From positions 1 through 48,578 of the forward strand of contig JBHIBA010000004.1 of the NCBI GenBank assembly GCA_046758845.1: 48,578 nucleotides of DNA. The letters run 5' to 3'. Source of the DNA: JBHIBA01 sp046758845. Its GTDB lineage: Bacteria > UBA8248 > JACPRG01 > G963555815. Shown piece after piece: positions 22,661 through 31,399 of this stretch. The first letter of the stretch is position 1, and each line of letters opens with the position of its first letter. The notes under the pieces were generated by a model. That model was given only the letters and a program-made list of their open reading frames with translations. It searched no databases and was not told where the DNA came from. The translations under genes and the position numbers were made by a program.

Positions 22661-23689
22661 ATGATTCGGCGGCGCAAATTGGCCCTGTGGGGCGCAATCT
22701 TCGGGGCGGCCCCCGCCGCCCTGGGGGCTCTGTGGCTGATTGTCCTCTTCCACGCACCTTTCCGCCTTCGGACCGAACCCAAGGTCGTCGAATTCCCCCG
22801 TGGAACCAGCGTCCGCGGCATCAGCGCCAAGCTGGAAGAAGAGGGGCTCATCCGGTCGCGACACCTGTTCGCGCTGTGGGCTTGGCTGCGGGGTCAAACC
22901 CGGAACCTCCAAGCGGGAGAGTACCGGCTCAGCGCCTCGATGTCTCCGGTAAAAATCCTGGACATCCTTTTGCGAGGCGAGGTCGTCCAGCATCCGTTCA
23001 CCATACCGGAGGGATATACGGTCCGGGAGATCGCGGAGGCGGCGGAGCAGGTCGGCATTGGCTCGGCCGGGGAGATCGAACTCCTCTCCCGTGACCCCTC
23101 CTTCCTCAGAAAATTCGGCATCCCGGCGGCCAGCGCCGAAGGCTACCTGTTTCCGGAAACGTATCGCTTCCCCCGCCGGGCGACAGCGAGAAAGATCCTG
23201 GGCCGGATGATCGCGACGTTCCGCAAGCGTTTCACACCGGAGATGCTCAGGCGGGCCCGCCAACGCAACCTGTCCGTCCACCAAGTCGTGACCCTGGCTT
23301 CCATCATCGAGCGGGAGACCGCGCTCCCCCACGAGAGGCCCCTGATTGCCGCGGTGTTTCAGAACCGGCTTCGGCGCGGGATGCGCCTTCAGGCGGACCC
23401 GACGGTCCTGTACGCATTGAACCGAACCTCCGGTCCGCTTTCCCGTGAGAACCTGCGCGTCGAGTCCCCTTTCAACACCTATCGCATAAAGGGGTTGCCC
23501 CCGGGCCCGATAGCGAATCCAGGACTCGACTCGATGCTTGCAGCCCTCAACCCCGCCCCGGTGGACTACTTGTATTTCGTGGCCCGGGACGACGGCGGCC
23601 ACGAATTCTCCCGCACCCTGAGAGACCACCTGAAGGCCGTCAGAACCTATCGGCGAAAATCGGTCCGGGATCCGGAGCCCCTCCCTTAA
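22661..23689 (+). CDS. mltG: Endolytic murein transglycosylase
   Basis: A 342-residue, inner-membrane-anchored lytic transglycosylase that cuts nascent glycan strands and limits their length. The N-terminal transmembrane segment (LALWGAIFGAAPAALGALWLIVLF, residues about 6-28) is followed by a LysM-like subdomain (FTIPEGYTVREIAEAAEQ). The YceG catalytic domain follows with EGYLFPETYRF, ASIIERETAL (catalytic Glu), RLQADPTVLYAL, SPFNTYRIKGLPPGPIANPG and the FSRTLRDH end. All the family elements are intact. The ruvX-mltG pairing is common in bacteria. Confidence 0.95.
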   Translation: MIRRRKLALWGAIFGAAPAALGALWLIVLFHAPFRLRTEPKVVEFPRGTSVRGISAKLEEEGLIRSRHLFALWAWLRGQTRNLQAGEYRLSASMSPVKILDILLRGEVVQHPFTIPEGYTVREIAEAAEQVGIGSAGEIELLSRDPSFLRKFGIPAASAEGYLFPETYRFPRRATARKILGRMIATFRKRFTPEMLRRARQRNLSVHQVVTLASIIERETALPHERPLIAAVFQNRLRRGMRLQADPTVLYALNRTSGPLSRENLRVESPFNTYRIKGLPPGPIANPGLDSMLAALNPAPVDYLYFVARDDGGHEFSRTLRDHLKAVRTYRRKSVRDPEPLP

Positions 23690-23724
23690 TGGCCGGTTCC
23701 CATGACCCCTCGACAAAAAAGCCA

Positions 23725-23753
23725 TTGGCCGCGGATCGGAGTATGTGTATACT
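23725..23753 (+). promoter_or_regulatory. Sigma-70-like promoter for the DUF502-valS operon
   Basis: TTGGCC (23725-23730), 17-bp spacer, and TATACT (23748-23753), preceded by an A-rich stretch, about 165 bp upstream of the DUF502 start. Confidence 0.5.
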
Positions 23754-23916
23754 CTTTTTGCTCTGGCGAGGGGCGAAAGATAAGTTGTGTCCTGTGGCCC
23801 ATGGGTCAATTAACCGTCAATTTCGAGCGACTATGGGGCAAAGGGGTATCGTTGGCTTTTCGTAGATCGACGGGGGGCTGAATTCTCATGCTTCCCGGAA
23901 AGAAAAGGTTCTTCTG

Positions 23917-24660
23917 ATGTTCAAGGCGATCAGACGCCACTTCCGCGCGGTGATCGTAGCGGGACTGTTGGTGATCATCCCCATCTGGCTCACTTTCATG
24001 CTCCTTCAGTTCCTGGCCGTGCGGCTCGACAACGTATTGGGCCCGCAAGTTCCCCGCTTCTTTAGCTATCTGGGGTACCAGGTCAAGGATGTTCCGGGGC
24101 TGGGAATCATCGTCATGGTCCTGGCCATCTATCTCGTCGGCCTTTTCGCGAGGAACTTGTTCGGGCGTCAGATCGTCCACCTGACGGACCGCATATTGGG
24201 CCGCGTGCCCATCGTCCGAACGGTGTACGTCGCGTCCAAGCAGCTTCTGGAGACCGTAGCGCTGCAGCAGAACAACGGCTTCAAGCGCGTGGTCCTTATC
24301 GAGTATCCCCGCCGGGGAATTTATTCCATCGGGTTTGTGACCTCCGAGGCGAGAGGGGAGATTCAGTCGCGCACCGGAGAAACGGTCGTCAACGTCTTCG
24401 TTCCCACCACGCCCAATCCGACGTCGGGCGTTTTGGTCTTCGCGCCGAAAGAAGAAATCATCGCCCTGGACATGAGCATTGAGGAGGGCATCAAGTATGT
24501 GGTTTCCGGAGGATTCGTCGTACCTCCCCATGTCGAGAAGGACAGCGCCCAGGATCCCTCCCTGTCCAACCTTGGGGACCCGCCGACGGGTTTGCCCCCG
24601 ATTCCCCCAGAAGAGAAGAAGAGGGTTGTGAATGGCGAAGAGTCTTCTCCTCGTCGATGA
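23917..24660 (+). CDS. DUF502-family membrane protein
   Basis: A 247-residue protein with two N-terminal transmembrane helices (AVIVAGLLVIIPIWLTFMLLQFL and VPGLGIIVMVLAIYLVGLFA) and a soluble domain holding RIPIVRTVYVASKQLLE-like, VVLIEYPRRGIYSIGFVT and TVVNVFVPTTPNPTSGVLVFAPKEEI segments. These are the DUF502 signature. The function is not established; relatives occur widely in Gram-negative bacteria and plants (LIKE-COV proteins). The C-terminal tail overlaps the next gene, a response regulator, by 29 nt. Confidence 0.88.
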   Translation: MFKAIRRHFRAVIVAGLLVIIPIWLTFMLLQFLAVRLDNVLGPQVPRFFSYLGYQVKDVPGLGIIVMVLAIYLVGLFARNLFGRQIVHLTDRILGRVPIVRTVYVASKQLLETVALQQNNGFKRVVLIEYPRRGIYSIGFVTSEARGEIQSRTGETVVNVFVPTTPNPTSGVLVFAPKEEIIALDMSIEEGIKYVVSGGFVVPPHVEKDSAQDPSLSNLGDPPTGLPPIPPEEKKRVVNGEESSPRR

Positions 24661-25435
24661 CAGCGTCGCCATTCGGGAAGTTGTTGCGCTGACCTTCGAG
24701 AACACCGACCTGACCGTCCGAGCGGCGGCCGACCTGGAAAAGGCCTGGGAGGCTCTCCAAGACGAGCCAGCCGATATCGTCATCGCCGACGGCGAAAAGT
24801 CCCAAATCGGCGGTTGGAAGCTTTGCCGGAGGCTCAAAGAAGACCCCGTATTCCGCTCAATCCCGATCATCCTGTTGTTCGGCGAAGACGATGAAGGGCT
24901 CCGTCCCCTGGACATTACTCCCGACGCCCTCCTCTCTAAACCCTTCACCTCGGACGATCTGGCGAAAACCGTGGCCGCTCTCATCGGCCTGGACCTTCGT
25001 CCTGAGGAGCCCGATGGGGCGGCGGCCAAGGGCGAGTGGATCGAGGCCCCTCCATCGACCAGGCCGGCGGGGGAAGAAAAACCCCCGGTTCCCCCTGGGT
25101 CGGGTCACAAGCCGGATGCGGAACCGGCCACCCCCCGGGCGGAGGAATCCCCGCGCCCTCATGGCCGGGCGCAAGCCCTCCCAGAAGCCGACCAGTCGGT
25201 GGAAGACATCCGGCCCGCCATCGAGTCGGCCGCCCTGCAATCCATCACCGAGTTGCTCAAGAGCCTGAATGAGGACGAACTTCGCCGGCTCCTGGTGTCT
25301 GTCCTCCGCGAGACTCTGACAGATCTGGCCCCCCAGATCACCGCACTGATCGAGCGGGTGGCCCGAGAGGTCGTCCCAGGGGTGGCTGAGGTCTGGATAG
25401 AGCGCGAGATTGAGCGGCTGAAGGGAGAGGATTAA
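24632..25435 (+). CDS. Response regulator with receiver domain and novel helical C-terminus
   Basis: A 267-residue protein. Residues 1-120 form a CheY-like receiver: D9 and D10 in LLLVDDS, the phosphorylatable D53 in IVIADGEK, and K103 in LLSKPF; the usual Thr/Ser switch position reads Gly (LLFGE). A proline/glutamate-rich linker (about 125-190) leads to a helical C-terminal part (ESAALQSITELLKSLNEDELRRLLVSVLRETL...APQITALIERVAREVVPGVAEVWIEREIERL) with no DNA-binding domain that I recognise. It overlaps the DUF502 gene and lies six bases before valS. No histidine kinase is near. It may act by protein-protein contact. Confidence 0.8.
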   Translation: MAKSLLLVDDSVAIREVVALTFENTDLTVRAAADLEKAWEALQDEPADIVIADGEKSQIGGWKLCRRLKEDPVFRSIPIILLFGEDDEGLRPLDITPDALLSKPFTSDDLAKTVAALIGLDLRPEEPDGAAAKGEWIEAPPSTRPAGEEKPPVPPGSGHKPDAEPATPRAEESPRPHGRAQALPEADQSVEDIRPAIESAALQSITELLKSLNEDELRRLLVSVLRETLTDLAPQITALIERVAREVVPGVAEVWIEREIERLKGED

Positions 25436-25441
25436 CCCTCG

Positions 25442-28282
25442 ATGCTGGGCAAGCACTATGAGCCGCAGGCCACCGAAGCGCGGTGGCTCGACCGGTGGCT
25501 GGCGAGGGGCGTTTTCCGAGGGGAAGATACTTCTAAGCGCCCCGCATTCTGCATCGTCATCCCTCCGCCCAATGTTACCGGCTCTCTTCATATGGGCCAC
25601 GCCCTGAACAACACCCTCCAGGACGTCCTGGCTCGGTGGAAGCGGATGGACGGCTACAACACGGCCTGGATACCGGGGACGGACCATGCCGGCATCGCCA
25701 CACAGAACGTTGTAGAGCGCGCCCTGGCCGAGGAGGGCCTCGACCGGAGGCAAATCGGCCGGGAGGCCTTCGTCCAGAGGGTGTGGAAGTGGCGGGAGGA
25801 ATACGGCGGCCGCATCCTCCACCAGCTCAAGAGCCTGGGGGCTTCGTGCGACTGGGACCGCGAGCGCTTTACGCTGGATGAGGGCCTCTCCCGCGCCGTC
25901 TCGGAAGCCTTCGTCTCACTTTACGAAGAAGGTTTGGTCTACCGCGGCGAGCGATTGGTGAACTGGTGCCCGCGGTGCGGGACCGCCCTCTCCGACGTGG
26001 AGGTCCAGCATGAAGACGCGACCGGGCGCCTCTGGCACATCCGATATCCCTCGGCTGAGGACCCGTCGAAAGGTCTCGTCGTCGTGACCACCCGGCCCGA
26101 AACGATGCTGGGGGACACGGCCGTCGCGGTTCATCCCGAAGACGAGAGATACGGGCAATGGGTGGGCCGAAACCTGATCATCCCCGGAGTCGGACGGGTC
26201 ATCCCCGTCATCGCGGACGCCTACGTATCGCGCGAGTTCGGCAGCGGCGCCCTGAAGGTGACCCCCGCGCACGACCCGAACGACTTTGAAATCGGCGAAC
26301 GCCACGGTCTCCCCCGGATCAAGGCCTTCACGGCGGACGGCCGGATTAGCGAAGGGCTCTCAACCGAGGAAGGGCGCATATCCGAATGGGACCGCGTCCC
26401 GGACCTCATCGGCCTTTCGGTCAAGGAAGCCCGAAAGCGGATGCTTCAATTTCTCGAAGAGCTTTCCGTCCTGGAGCGGCAGGAGGCCCATGAACACGCG
26501 GTGGGGCACTGTTATCGGTGCAACACCCCCGTGGAACCCTTTCTGACGCCCCAGTGGTTCGTCCGCACCGAGCCCCTGGCCAAGCCCGCGATCCAAGCCG
26601 TAGAGGTAGGAAGAATCCGGATCCTCCCTGAAGGGTGGTCGAAGACCTACTTCGAATGGATGCGCAACATCCGGGACTGGTGCATTTCCCGGCAGATCTG
26701 GTGGGGCCACCAGATCCCGGCCTGGTATTGCTTGAAGTGCAACGAGGGGCAATACATCGCGGCGGGCGGGGAACAGGGGGAGGCGGTTTCTCCGGCCAAG
26801 GGAGGCCAAGTCGAATACGTGTTTCTGCCGGACGCCGTTCCTATCGTCTCGCGCCGGGAGCCCGGATCCTGCCCGGAGTGCGGGGGAACAGACCTCGTCC
26901 GGGAAAAGGACGTCCTGGACACCTGGTTCAGCTCGGCGCTTTGGCCCTTCTCCACCCTGGGTTGGCCGGAACCCACCCCGGCCCTCGCGACCTTTTACCC
27001 GACAACTGCCCTGGTCACCGCTTTCGACATCCTCTTCTTCTGGGTCGCGCGGATGATCATGATGGGGCTCAAGTTCATGGGCGACGTTCCCTTCCGAGAC
27101 GTCTACATCCACGCGCTGGTCCGGGACGAACAGGGCCGGAAGATGAGCAAGTCGCTGAAGAACATCATCGACCCCCTAGACGTGATCGAACAATACGGGG
27201 CGGACGCGTTTCGCTTCACCTTGACGGCCCTGGCGGCGCAGGGCCGCGAGATCCGTTTTCAGAGCGGCCGGATTCAGGGCTACCGGCATTTCTGCAACAA
27301 GCTGTGGAACGCCGCCCGGTACTGTCTGAGCCAACTGGAGCCCGACGCCGAGGCGGGGGAAGAAAAGGCCAGGCGGGAAGCCCTGTCGGCCGTGCGGGAG
27401 AAGGCCGGGTTCATCAAACCCGCCGACCGGTGGATCCTGAGCACCCTCAACCGGACCATCGGGAGCGTCCGGGAGGCTTTTTCAACCTACAAGTTCAACG
27501 AGGCCGCTCATGAGATCTACCAGTTCGTCTGGCACCGGTTCTGCGACTGGTACCTGGAGGAAACCAAACCCCGCCTGGCCTCGGGATCGGAGGAGGAAAA
27601 GCGGTTCGTCCGGGCAATGCTCATCGAGGTGCTGGACGCAGTGGTTCGCCTGCTGCACCCCATCATGCCTTTCCTCACCGAAGAGATCTGGTCTCACCTG
27701 CCGCGCCGCGCCGAGGACCCCGGCCTTCTGACTCAGGCCGCGTTCCCCGCCCGGGACACCCGCCTCCTCGACAATCAGGTCGAAGAGGAGATGAATCTAC
27801 TGACCGAGGCCATCTCTGGGGTCCGGAACATCTTTGGGGAAATGAACCTCCGCCTCGACCGCCCTTATCCCATCCTGGTCAGGTTTCAGGACGGCATGGC
27901 CAAAATCGGCGCAAAGGTCCTGGAAGGGGAGAAGGATTTTTTCCTGTGCGCCACGAGGGCCGGCGAGATCCGCGTCGTGTCCGACAGAAAGGCCCGACCG
28001 CCGATGTCGGCCGCCTCCGTGACGCGGCTCGGGGAGTTTGTCGTGAACCTGGAGGGGCTTCTGGATATATCGGCGGAACAGGAAAGACTCACTAAGCAGC
28101 TCAACGCCGTCCACAAGGACTTAGAGCGGCTGGAGAAGAACCTTTCAAACCCCGGTTTCCGCAAGCGGGCGCCCGCCGAAGTGGTGGCGGAAAATGAAGC
28201 CCGCCGCGCTGAGGCGGCCGAGCGGGCCGCCCGGCTCGAGGAACACCTGGCCCGCCTCAGTCAACTGGGGAGCCCCGAATGA
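25442..28282 (+). CDS. valS: Valyl-tRNA synthetase
   Basis: A 946-residue class I synthetase that charges tRNA-Val. The HIGH motif appears as NVTGSLHMGHALN (about residues 43-55) and KMSKS as GRKMSKSLKN (about 565-574). The editing domain includes TTRPETMLGDTAVAVHP. Zinc-type cysteines occur in WCPRCGTALS and CPECGGTD. The C-terminal coiled-coil arm (ISAEQERLTKQLNAVHKDLERLEKNL...) is present. Length and order are normal. It overlaps birA by four bases (ATGA). Confidence 0.97.
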   Translation: MLGKHYEPQATEARWLDRWLARGVFRGEDTSKRPAFCIVIPPPNVTGSLHMGHALNNTLQDVLARWKRMDGYNTAWIPGTDHAGIATQNVVERALAEEGLDRRQIGREAFVQRVWKWREEYGGRILHQLKSLGASCDWDRERFTLDEGLSRAVSEAFVSLYEEGLVYRGERLVNWCPRCGTALSDVEVQHEDATGRLWHIRYPSAEDPSKGLVVVTTRPETMLGDTAVAVHPEDERYGQWVGRNLIIPGVGRVIPVIADAYVSREFGSGALKVTPAHDPNDFEIGERHGLPRIKAFTADGRISEGLSTEEGRISEWDRVPDLIGLSVKEARKRMLQFLEELSVLERQEAHEHAVGHCYRCNTPVEPFLTPQWFVRTEPLAKPAIQAVEVGRIRILPEGWSKTYFEWMRNIRDWCISRQIWWGHQIPAWYCLKCNEGQYIAAGGEQGEAVSPAKGGQVEYVFLPDAVPIVSRREPGSCPECGGTDLVREKDVLDTWFSSALWPFSTLGWPEPTPALATFYPTTALVTAFDILFFWVARMIMMGLKFMGDVPFRDVYIHALVRDEQGRKMSKSLKNIIDPLDVIEQYGADAFRFTLTALAAQGREIRFQSGRIQGYRHFCNKLWNAARYCLSQLEPDAEAGEEKARREALSAVREKAGFIKPADRWILSTLNRTIGSVREAFSTYKFNEAAHEIYQFVWHRFCDWYLEETKPRLASGSEEEKRFVRAMLIEVLDAVVRLLHPIMPFLTEEIWSHLPRRAEDPGLLTQAAFPARDTRLLDNQVEEEMNLLTEAISGVRNIFGEMNLRLDRPYPILVRFQDGMAKIGAKVLEGEKDFFLCATRAGEIRVVSDRKARPPMSAASVTRLGEFVVNLEGLLDISAEQERLTKQLNAVHKDLERLEKNLSNPGFRKRAPAEVVAENEARRAEAAERAARLEEHLARLSQLGSPE

Positions 28283-29082
28283 CGGGATTCGCCGAAGAGG
28301 TTCGCCGCCACCGCTTACAGGGGCGGGAGAGCCCCATCTACTGGTACGCCTCGATCGGCTCCACCAACGACGAGGCCTTTCGCCTGGAGGAACGGGAGCG
28401 AATTCCCGAGGGAACCGCAGTCATCGCCGACGCTCAAACGCAGGGAAAGGGTCGGAGCGGCCGGAACTGGTTCTCGGCGCCAGGGGCCGGCCTCTATCTC
28501 TCGGTCCTTCTGCGCCCCGCGAAGAGGGGTCCCTCCCCTTTCCCGCTGACCCTTGTGGCGGGGGTGGCCGTGGCCACGGCGCTGGAGCGGCAAGTGGGGC
28601 GCCCGCCGAGGCTCAAGTGGCCCAATGACCTCCGGTACGAGGGCCTGAAAGTCGGTGGGATTCTGACAGAGGCCCGGGCGAACCCGGATCGAGTCACAAG
28701 CGTCGTCGTGGGGATCGGCATCAACCTTTCGCAACTCCCGGAGCACTTCCCCCCCGACCTCCGACAGACGGCCACGTCGGTGGCGGTTGCCACGGGGCGA
28801 CGGCCGGATCGAGCCGAGCTGGCGGCCAAGGTCCTCGACGAGCTTGACGCCGGATACCGGCTTTGGCTCCAGCGCGGGCTCGGTCCCGTGGCGGAGGCCT
28901 GGCGGCGGATGGCTTCGACTCTTGGCCGGAAGGTTCGCGCCGTCAAAAATGGGATCGCGCTGGAAGGACTGGCTGAGGATCTCGCCGAAGACGGTTCCCT
29001 CGTGATCCAGACCCCGGCAGGACCGGCCCGGATTCAGTCGGGCGAAGTCACAGAGGTAGAGTTGACAGAATGCTCCTCGTGA
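28279..29082 (+). CDS. birA: Biotin-[acetyl-CoA carboxylase] ligase without HTH domain
   Basis: A 267-residue class I biotin protein ligase. Signatures include YASIGSTNDEAFRL, the biotinyl-AMP loop GKGRSGRNWFSAPGAGLYLSV, LKWPNDLRYEGLKVGGILTEA and VVGIGINLS, followed by the C-terminal SH3-like domain (TLGRKVRAVKNGIALEGLAEDLAEDGSLVIQT). It attaches biotin to carrier proteins such as AccB. The N-terminal winged helix that makes E. coli BirA a repressor is missing, so it should be purely enzymatic. It is coupled to valS upstream and coaX downstream (13-nt overlap). Confidence 0.95.
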   Translation: MTGFAEEVRRHRLQGRESPIYWYASIGSTNDEAFRLEERERIPEGTAVIADAQTQGKGRSGRNWFSAPGAGLYLSVLLRPAKRGPSPFPLTLVAGVAVATALERQVGRPPRLKWPNDLRYEGLKVGGILTEARANPDRVTSVVVGIGINLSQLPEHFPPDLRQTATSVAVATGRRPDRAELAAKVLDELDAGYRLWLQRGLGPVAEAWRRMASTLGRKVRAVKNGIALEGLAEDLAEDGSLVIQTPAGPARIQSGEVTEVELTECSS

Positions 29083-29861
29083 TCGACGTGGGGAACACGC
29101 ATACGGTCGCCGGGGTATTCCGGGCTTCTGAGTTGTTGGTCCACTGGCGGGTCACCACCCTCGCGAGCCGGACGGCGGACGAGTTCGGGATCCTGTTGCG
29201 GGACCTGTTCGGAACCCAAAACGCCCGGATGGATGAGGTGGACGCCATTGCCGTCTCCTGCGTGGTTCCACCCTTGCTCACGGTCCTGGAAGAAGTTTCC
29301 CTTCGTTTTTTCGGCATCCGGCCCCTCGTCGTCGGACCCGGGGTCCGGACAGGACTTTCCATCCTGGCTGACAACCCGAGGGAGGTCGGTGCGGACCGGA
29401 TCGTGAACGCGGTGGCGGGCATCGCGCGATATGGGTGCCCGCTGATCGTCGTGGATTTCGGCACGGCGACCACCTTTGACGCCATTTCCCGGGAAGGCCA
29501 TTACGTGGGCGGGGCGATTGCCCCCGGGATCTTGATTTCCCTCGAGGCCCTGTTCGAGCACGCGGCGAAGCTTCCCCGTGTAGAAATCATTCGGCCCGAA
29601 CACGCCGTCGGCCGGAACACCATCTCCAGCATGCAGTCGGGAATCCTGTTCGGCTATGTGGGGTTGGTGAAGGAAATGGTCAGCCGGATCCGCGAAGAGG
29701 TCGGGGGCAACCCGCAAGTCGTGGCCACGGGCGGCGAGGCCGAGCTCATCGCTCGCGAGACGGACATCATCGACACGGTGGACCCCTATCTGACCCTGGA
29801 GGGGCTGCGCCTCATCTACGAACGAAATCTGAATCCAGATGGACACGAAAAAAGGTCTTGA
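29070..29861 (+). CDS. coaX: Type III pantothenate kinase
   Basis: A 263-residue ASKHA-fold kinase for the first step of coenzyme A synthesis. It has the N-terminal phosphate loop LLVIDVGNTHTVAGVF, the pantothenate site LADNPREVGADRIVNAVAG, the catalytic strand LIVVDFGTATTFDAIS, and GGAIAPGILISLEALFEHAAKLP. The length and motifs are standard. birA-coaX adjacency is common. It ends the plus-strand run; the next genes are on the other strand beyond a 438-bp repeat-rich gap. Confidence 0.96.
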   Translation: MLLVIDVGNTHTVAGVFRASELLVHWRVTTLASRTADEFGILLRDLFGTQNARMDEVDAIAVSCVVPPLLTVLEEVSLRFFGIRPLVVGPGVRTGLSILADNPREVGADRIVNAVAGIARYGCPLIVVDFGTATTFDAISREGHYVGGAIAPGILISLEALFEHAAKLPRVEIIRPEHAVGRNTISSMQSGILFGYVGLVKEMVSRIREEVGGNPQVVATGGEAELIARETDIIDTVDPYLTLEGLRLIYERNLNPDGHEKRS

Positions 29862-29898
29862 CGGAGGGCCGAGGACTTAGGCGATCTTTTATCTTCTG

Positions 29899-30001
29899 CG
29901 GGGGGCGTTTTTTGGGCACTGGCGTGCCGGCCGGACTGCGGTTGAAGGCGCGTACGCTTAAGCCAGGCGTCTTTGGCGCGCACCTTTCGATAGATGATTG
30001 A
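29899..30001 (-). repeat. Intergenic structured repeat, family B, copy 2
   Basis: The reverse complement matches 6-108. Shared core elements are GCGCCAAAGACGC, CTTAAGCG, CAACCGCAG, CGGCCGGCACGC and AGTGCCCAAAAA. Stem pairs change together between copies (a T-A becomes C-G in the first hairpin; GGCAC/GTGCC is retained in the second). It follows coaX by about 38 nt. Confidence 0.65.
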
Positions 30002-30088
30002 ACAGGCGCGCCAGTGCGGAAACCTGACGCCGCGCGTCCGCCCCCCCGCCCCCCCAGCAAAACTTTTGTTTCGCGAAAGCTGGCTCGT

Positions 30089-30132
30089 TGGCCGGATGCT
30101 GCGGCTGGCGAAGCCAGACGGGCATCCGGCCA
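30089..30132. repeat. Strong nested inverted repeat
   Basis: TGGCCGGATGC (30089-30099) pairs perfectly with GCATCCGGCCA (30122-30132). The loop contains a second perfect hairpin, CTGGC-GAA-GCCAG (30105-30117). A further perfect 8-bp palindrome GGCCCGGC/GCCGGGCC lies at 30198-30221. These fill the gap between coaX and yraN; no gene is seen there. Confidence 0.7.
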
Positions 30133-30216
30133 AAGCATCAAGCCACCGAAAGGCAACAGACAACCGGCACAGCCAAATCCACACCCAACCCAAAGCAGGC
30201 CCGGCCACGCAGTGCC

Positions 30217-30280
30217 GGGCCGTCAGAAGTTTTCCGGGGGGTCCCCAGGGGGGCGGCTTACAAAAAGCGCCCCCTGGGAA
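30217..30280. repeat. Hairpin repeat, family C, copy 2
   Basis: GGGCCGTCAGAAGTTTTCC, then CCCAGGGGG (30244-30252) pairing with CCCCCTGGG (30270-30278) around CGGCTTACAAAAAGCG. Compared with 16477-16540, the outer stem pairs differ in a compensated way. The AAAAAGCGCCCCCTGG part also recurs at the end of the first family B copy (about 92-108). Confidence 0.65.
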
Positions 30281-30299
30281 TCCCGGCTGTCATCCCCGC

Positions 30300-30707
30300 C
30301 TACTCGGGCTCAATCTGAAATGCGTTTTGGATATGGCGGATCAGGGGCGTTGCTTTTTTTGAGGGCAGGGTGATGCCCAGGACATCGAAACGGCAATCCA
30401 CCGCCTCCCCCAGCCCGCCCAAGTAAGCCTGGGCCAGCGCTGAGAGCTTGCGGCGCTTTCTCCCGTCAACCGACAGCTCGGGTGGAGCGAACTCTCCCGA
30501 CGAACGCGTCTTCACTTCCACAAAGACGAGGACGCCGCGCTGGCGGGCGATCAGGTCAATCTCCCCCAGCCGCGTCCGGACGTTGCGCTCGAGGATTTCA
30601 TAGCCCAGCTTTCGAAGATACCGGGCGGCTTCTTCTTCCCCCCGTTTTCCCAATGCGTGTCGCGGGTCTTGCGCGCCTTCAAACAGCCCTCGCCAAAATC
30701 TCGTCAC
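30300..30707 (-). CDS. yraN: UPF0102 (YraN) nuclease-fold protein
   Basis: A 135-residue protein with the UPF0102 pattern: LGKRGEEEAARYLRKLGYEILERNVR, GEIDLIARQRGVLVFVEVKTRSS (the restriction-enzyme-like D...E-x-K core) and KRRKLSALAQAYL. The fold suggests a nuclease but the role is not proven. It starts with GTG at 30707, overlapping the rnhB stop by four bases, and is the last gene of the rpsP-rnhB operon. Confidence 0.93.
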   Translation of the reverse strand: MTRFWRGLFEGAQDPRHALGKRGEEEAARYLRKLGYEILERNVRTRLGEIDLIARQRGVLVFVEVKTRSSGEFAPPELSVDGRKRRKLSALAQAYLGGLGEAVDCRFDVLGITLPSKKATPLIRHIQNAFQIEPE

Positions 30708-31399
30708 GAGCGCGCTTCGCTTCGGCGGGATGATTCCGGCTCGGGGCTGAACTCCGGAGGGTCCCCGGGCGGGCCCGGCGGGCTCAGGAGTTCGCGGACG
30801 GGCCGAAAGCTTCTCCGGTGAATGGGTGAGAGACCCAATCGGGCCAAAGCCTCCAGGTGGGCCCGCGTGCCGTACCCCTTGTGCCGGGCGAATCCATAGC
30901 CCGGGTAGAGGTGGTCGTATTCCGCCATTTCACCGTCCCGGTGGACCTTGGCCAGGACAGAAGCCGCAGCGATGGAAACGCTTTGCCCATCCCCCCGGAC
31001 GATGGGAAATTGATCCAAGCAGAGGTGCGCGGGAAGGGGAACCGCCTGCGAGCCGTCCACCAGAAGACAATCCGGTTCCGGTTTCAGGAGGCAGACAGCG
31101 GTGGCCATCGCCCGAAGGGCGGCCCGGAGGATATTGATGCGGTCGATTACGTCCGGCGTCTCGGACGCCACCGCCCAAGACACCGCCCGCTCGACGATCT
31201 GCTGACGGAGAGATTCGCGTTTGCTCGGCTTCAGCCGTTTGGAATCGTCAAGTCCCGGTATCCGACAGCCGGGCGGCAGAATGACCGCGGCCGCGACGAC
31301 CGGGCCCGCAATCGGTCCCCGGCCGGCCTCGTCCACGCCGGCCACGCGGGAACGGCCTGCGCTCCAACGCCTCCCCTCCCATCTCCAGCCAACGGCCAC
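30704..31399 (-). CDS. rnhB: Ribonuclease HII
   Basis: A 231-residue enzyme that cleaves RNA in RNA-DNA hybrids, including single ribonucleotides in DNA. It shows VAGVDEAGRGPIAGPVVAAAVIL (Asp-Glu pair), LVDGSQAVPL (Asp), SIAAASVLAKVHRD (Asp), and YDHLYPGYGFARHKGYGTRAH. The start GTG at 31399 shares a base with the rplS stop (TAGTG). The C-terminus carries a proline/serine-rich tail. The operon context with rplS and yraN is conserved in many bacteria. Confidence 0.96.
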   Translation of the reverse strand: MAVGWRWEGRRWSAGRSRVAGVDEAGRGPIAGPVVAAAVILPPGCRIPGLDDSKRLKPSKRESLRQQIVERAVSWAVASETPDVIDRINILRAALRAMATAVCLLKPEPDCLLVDGSQAVPLPAHLCLDQFPIVRGDGQSVSIAAASVLAKVHRDGEMAEYDHLYPGYGFARHKGYGTRAHLEALARLGLSPIHRRSFRPVRELLSPPGPPGDPPEFSPEPESSRRSEARS

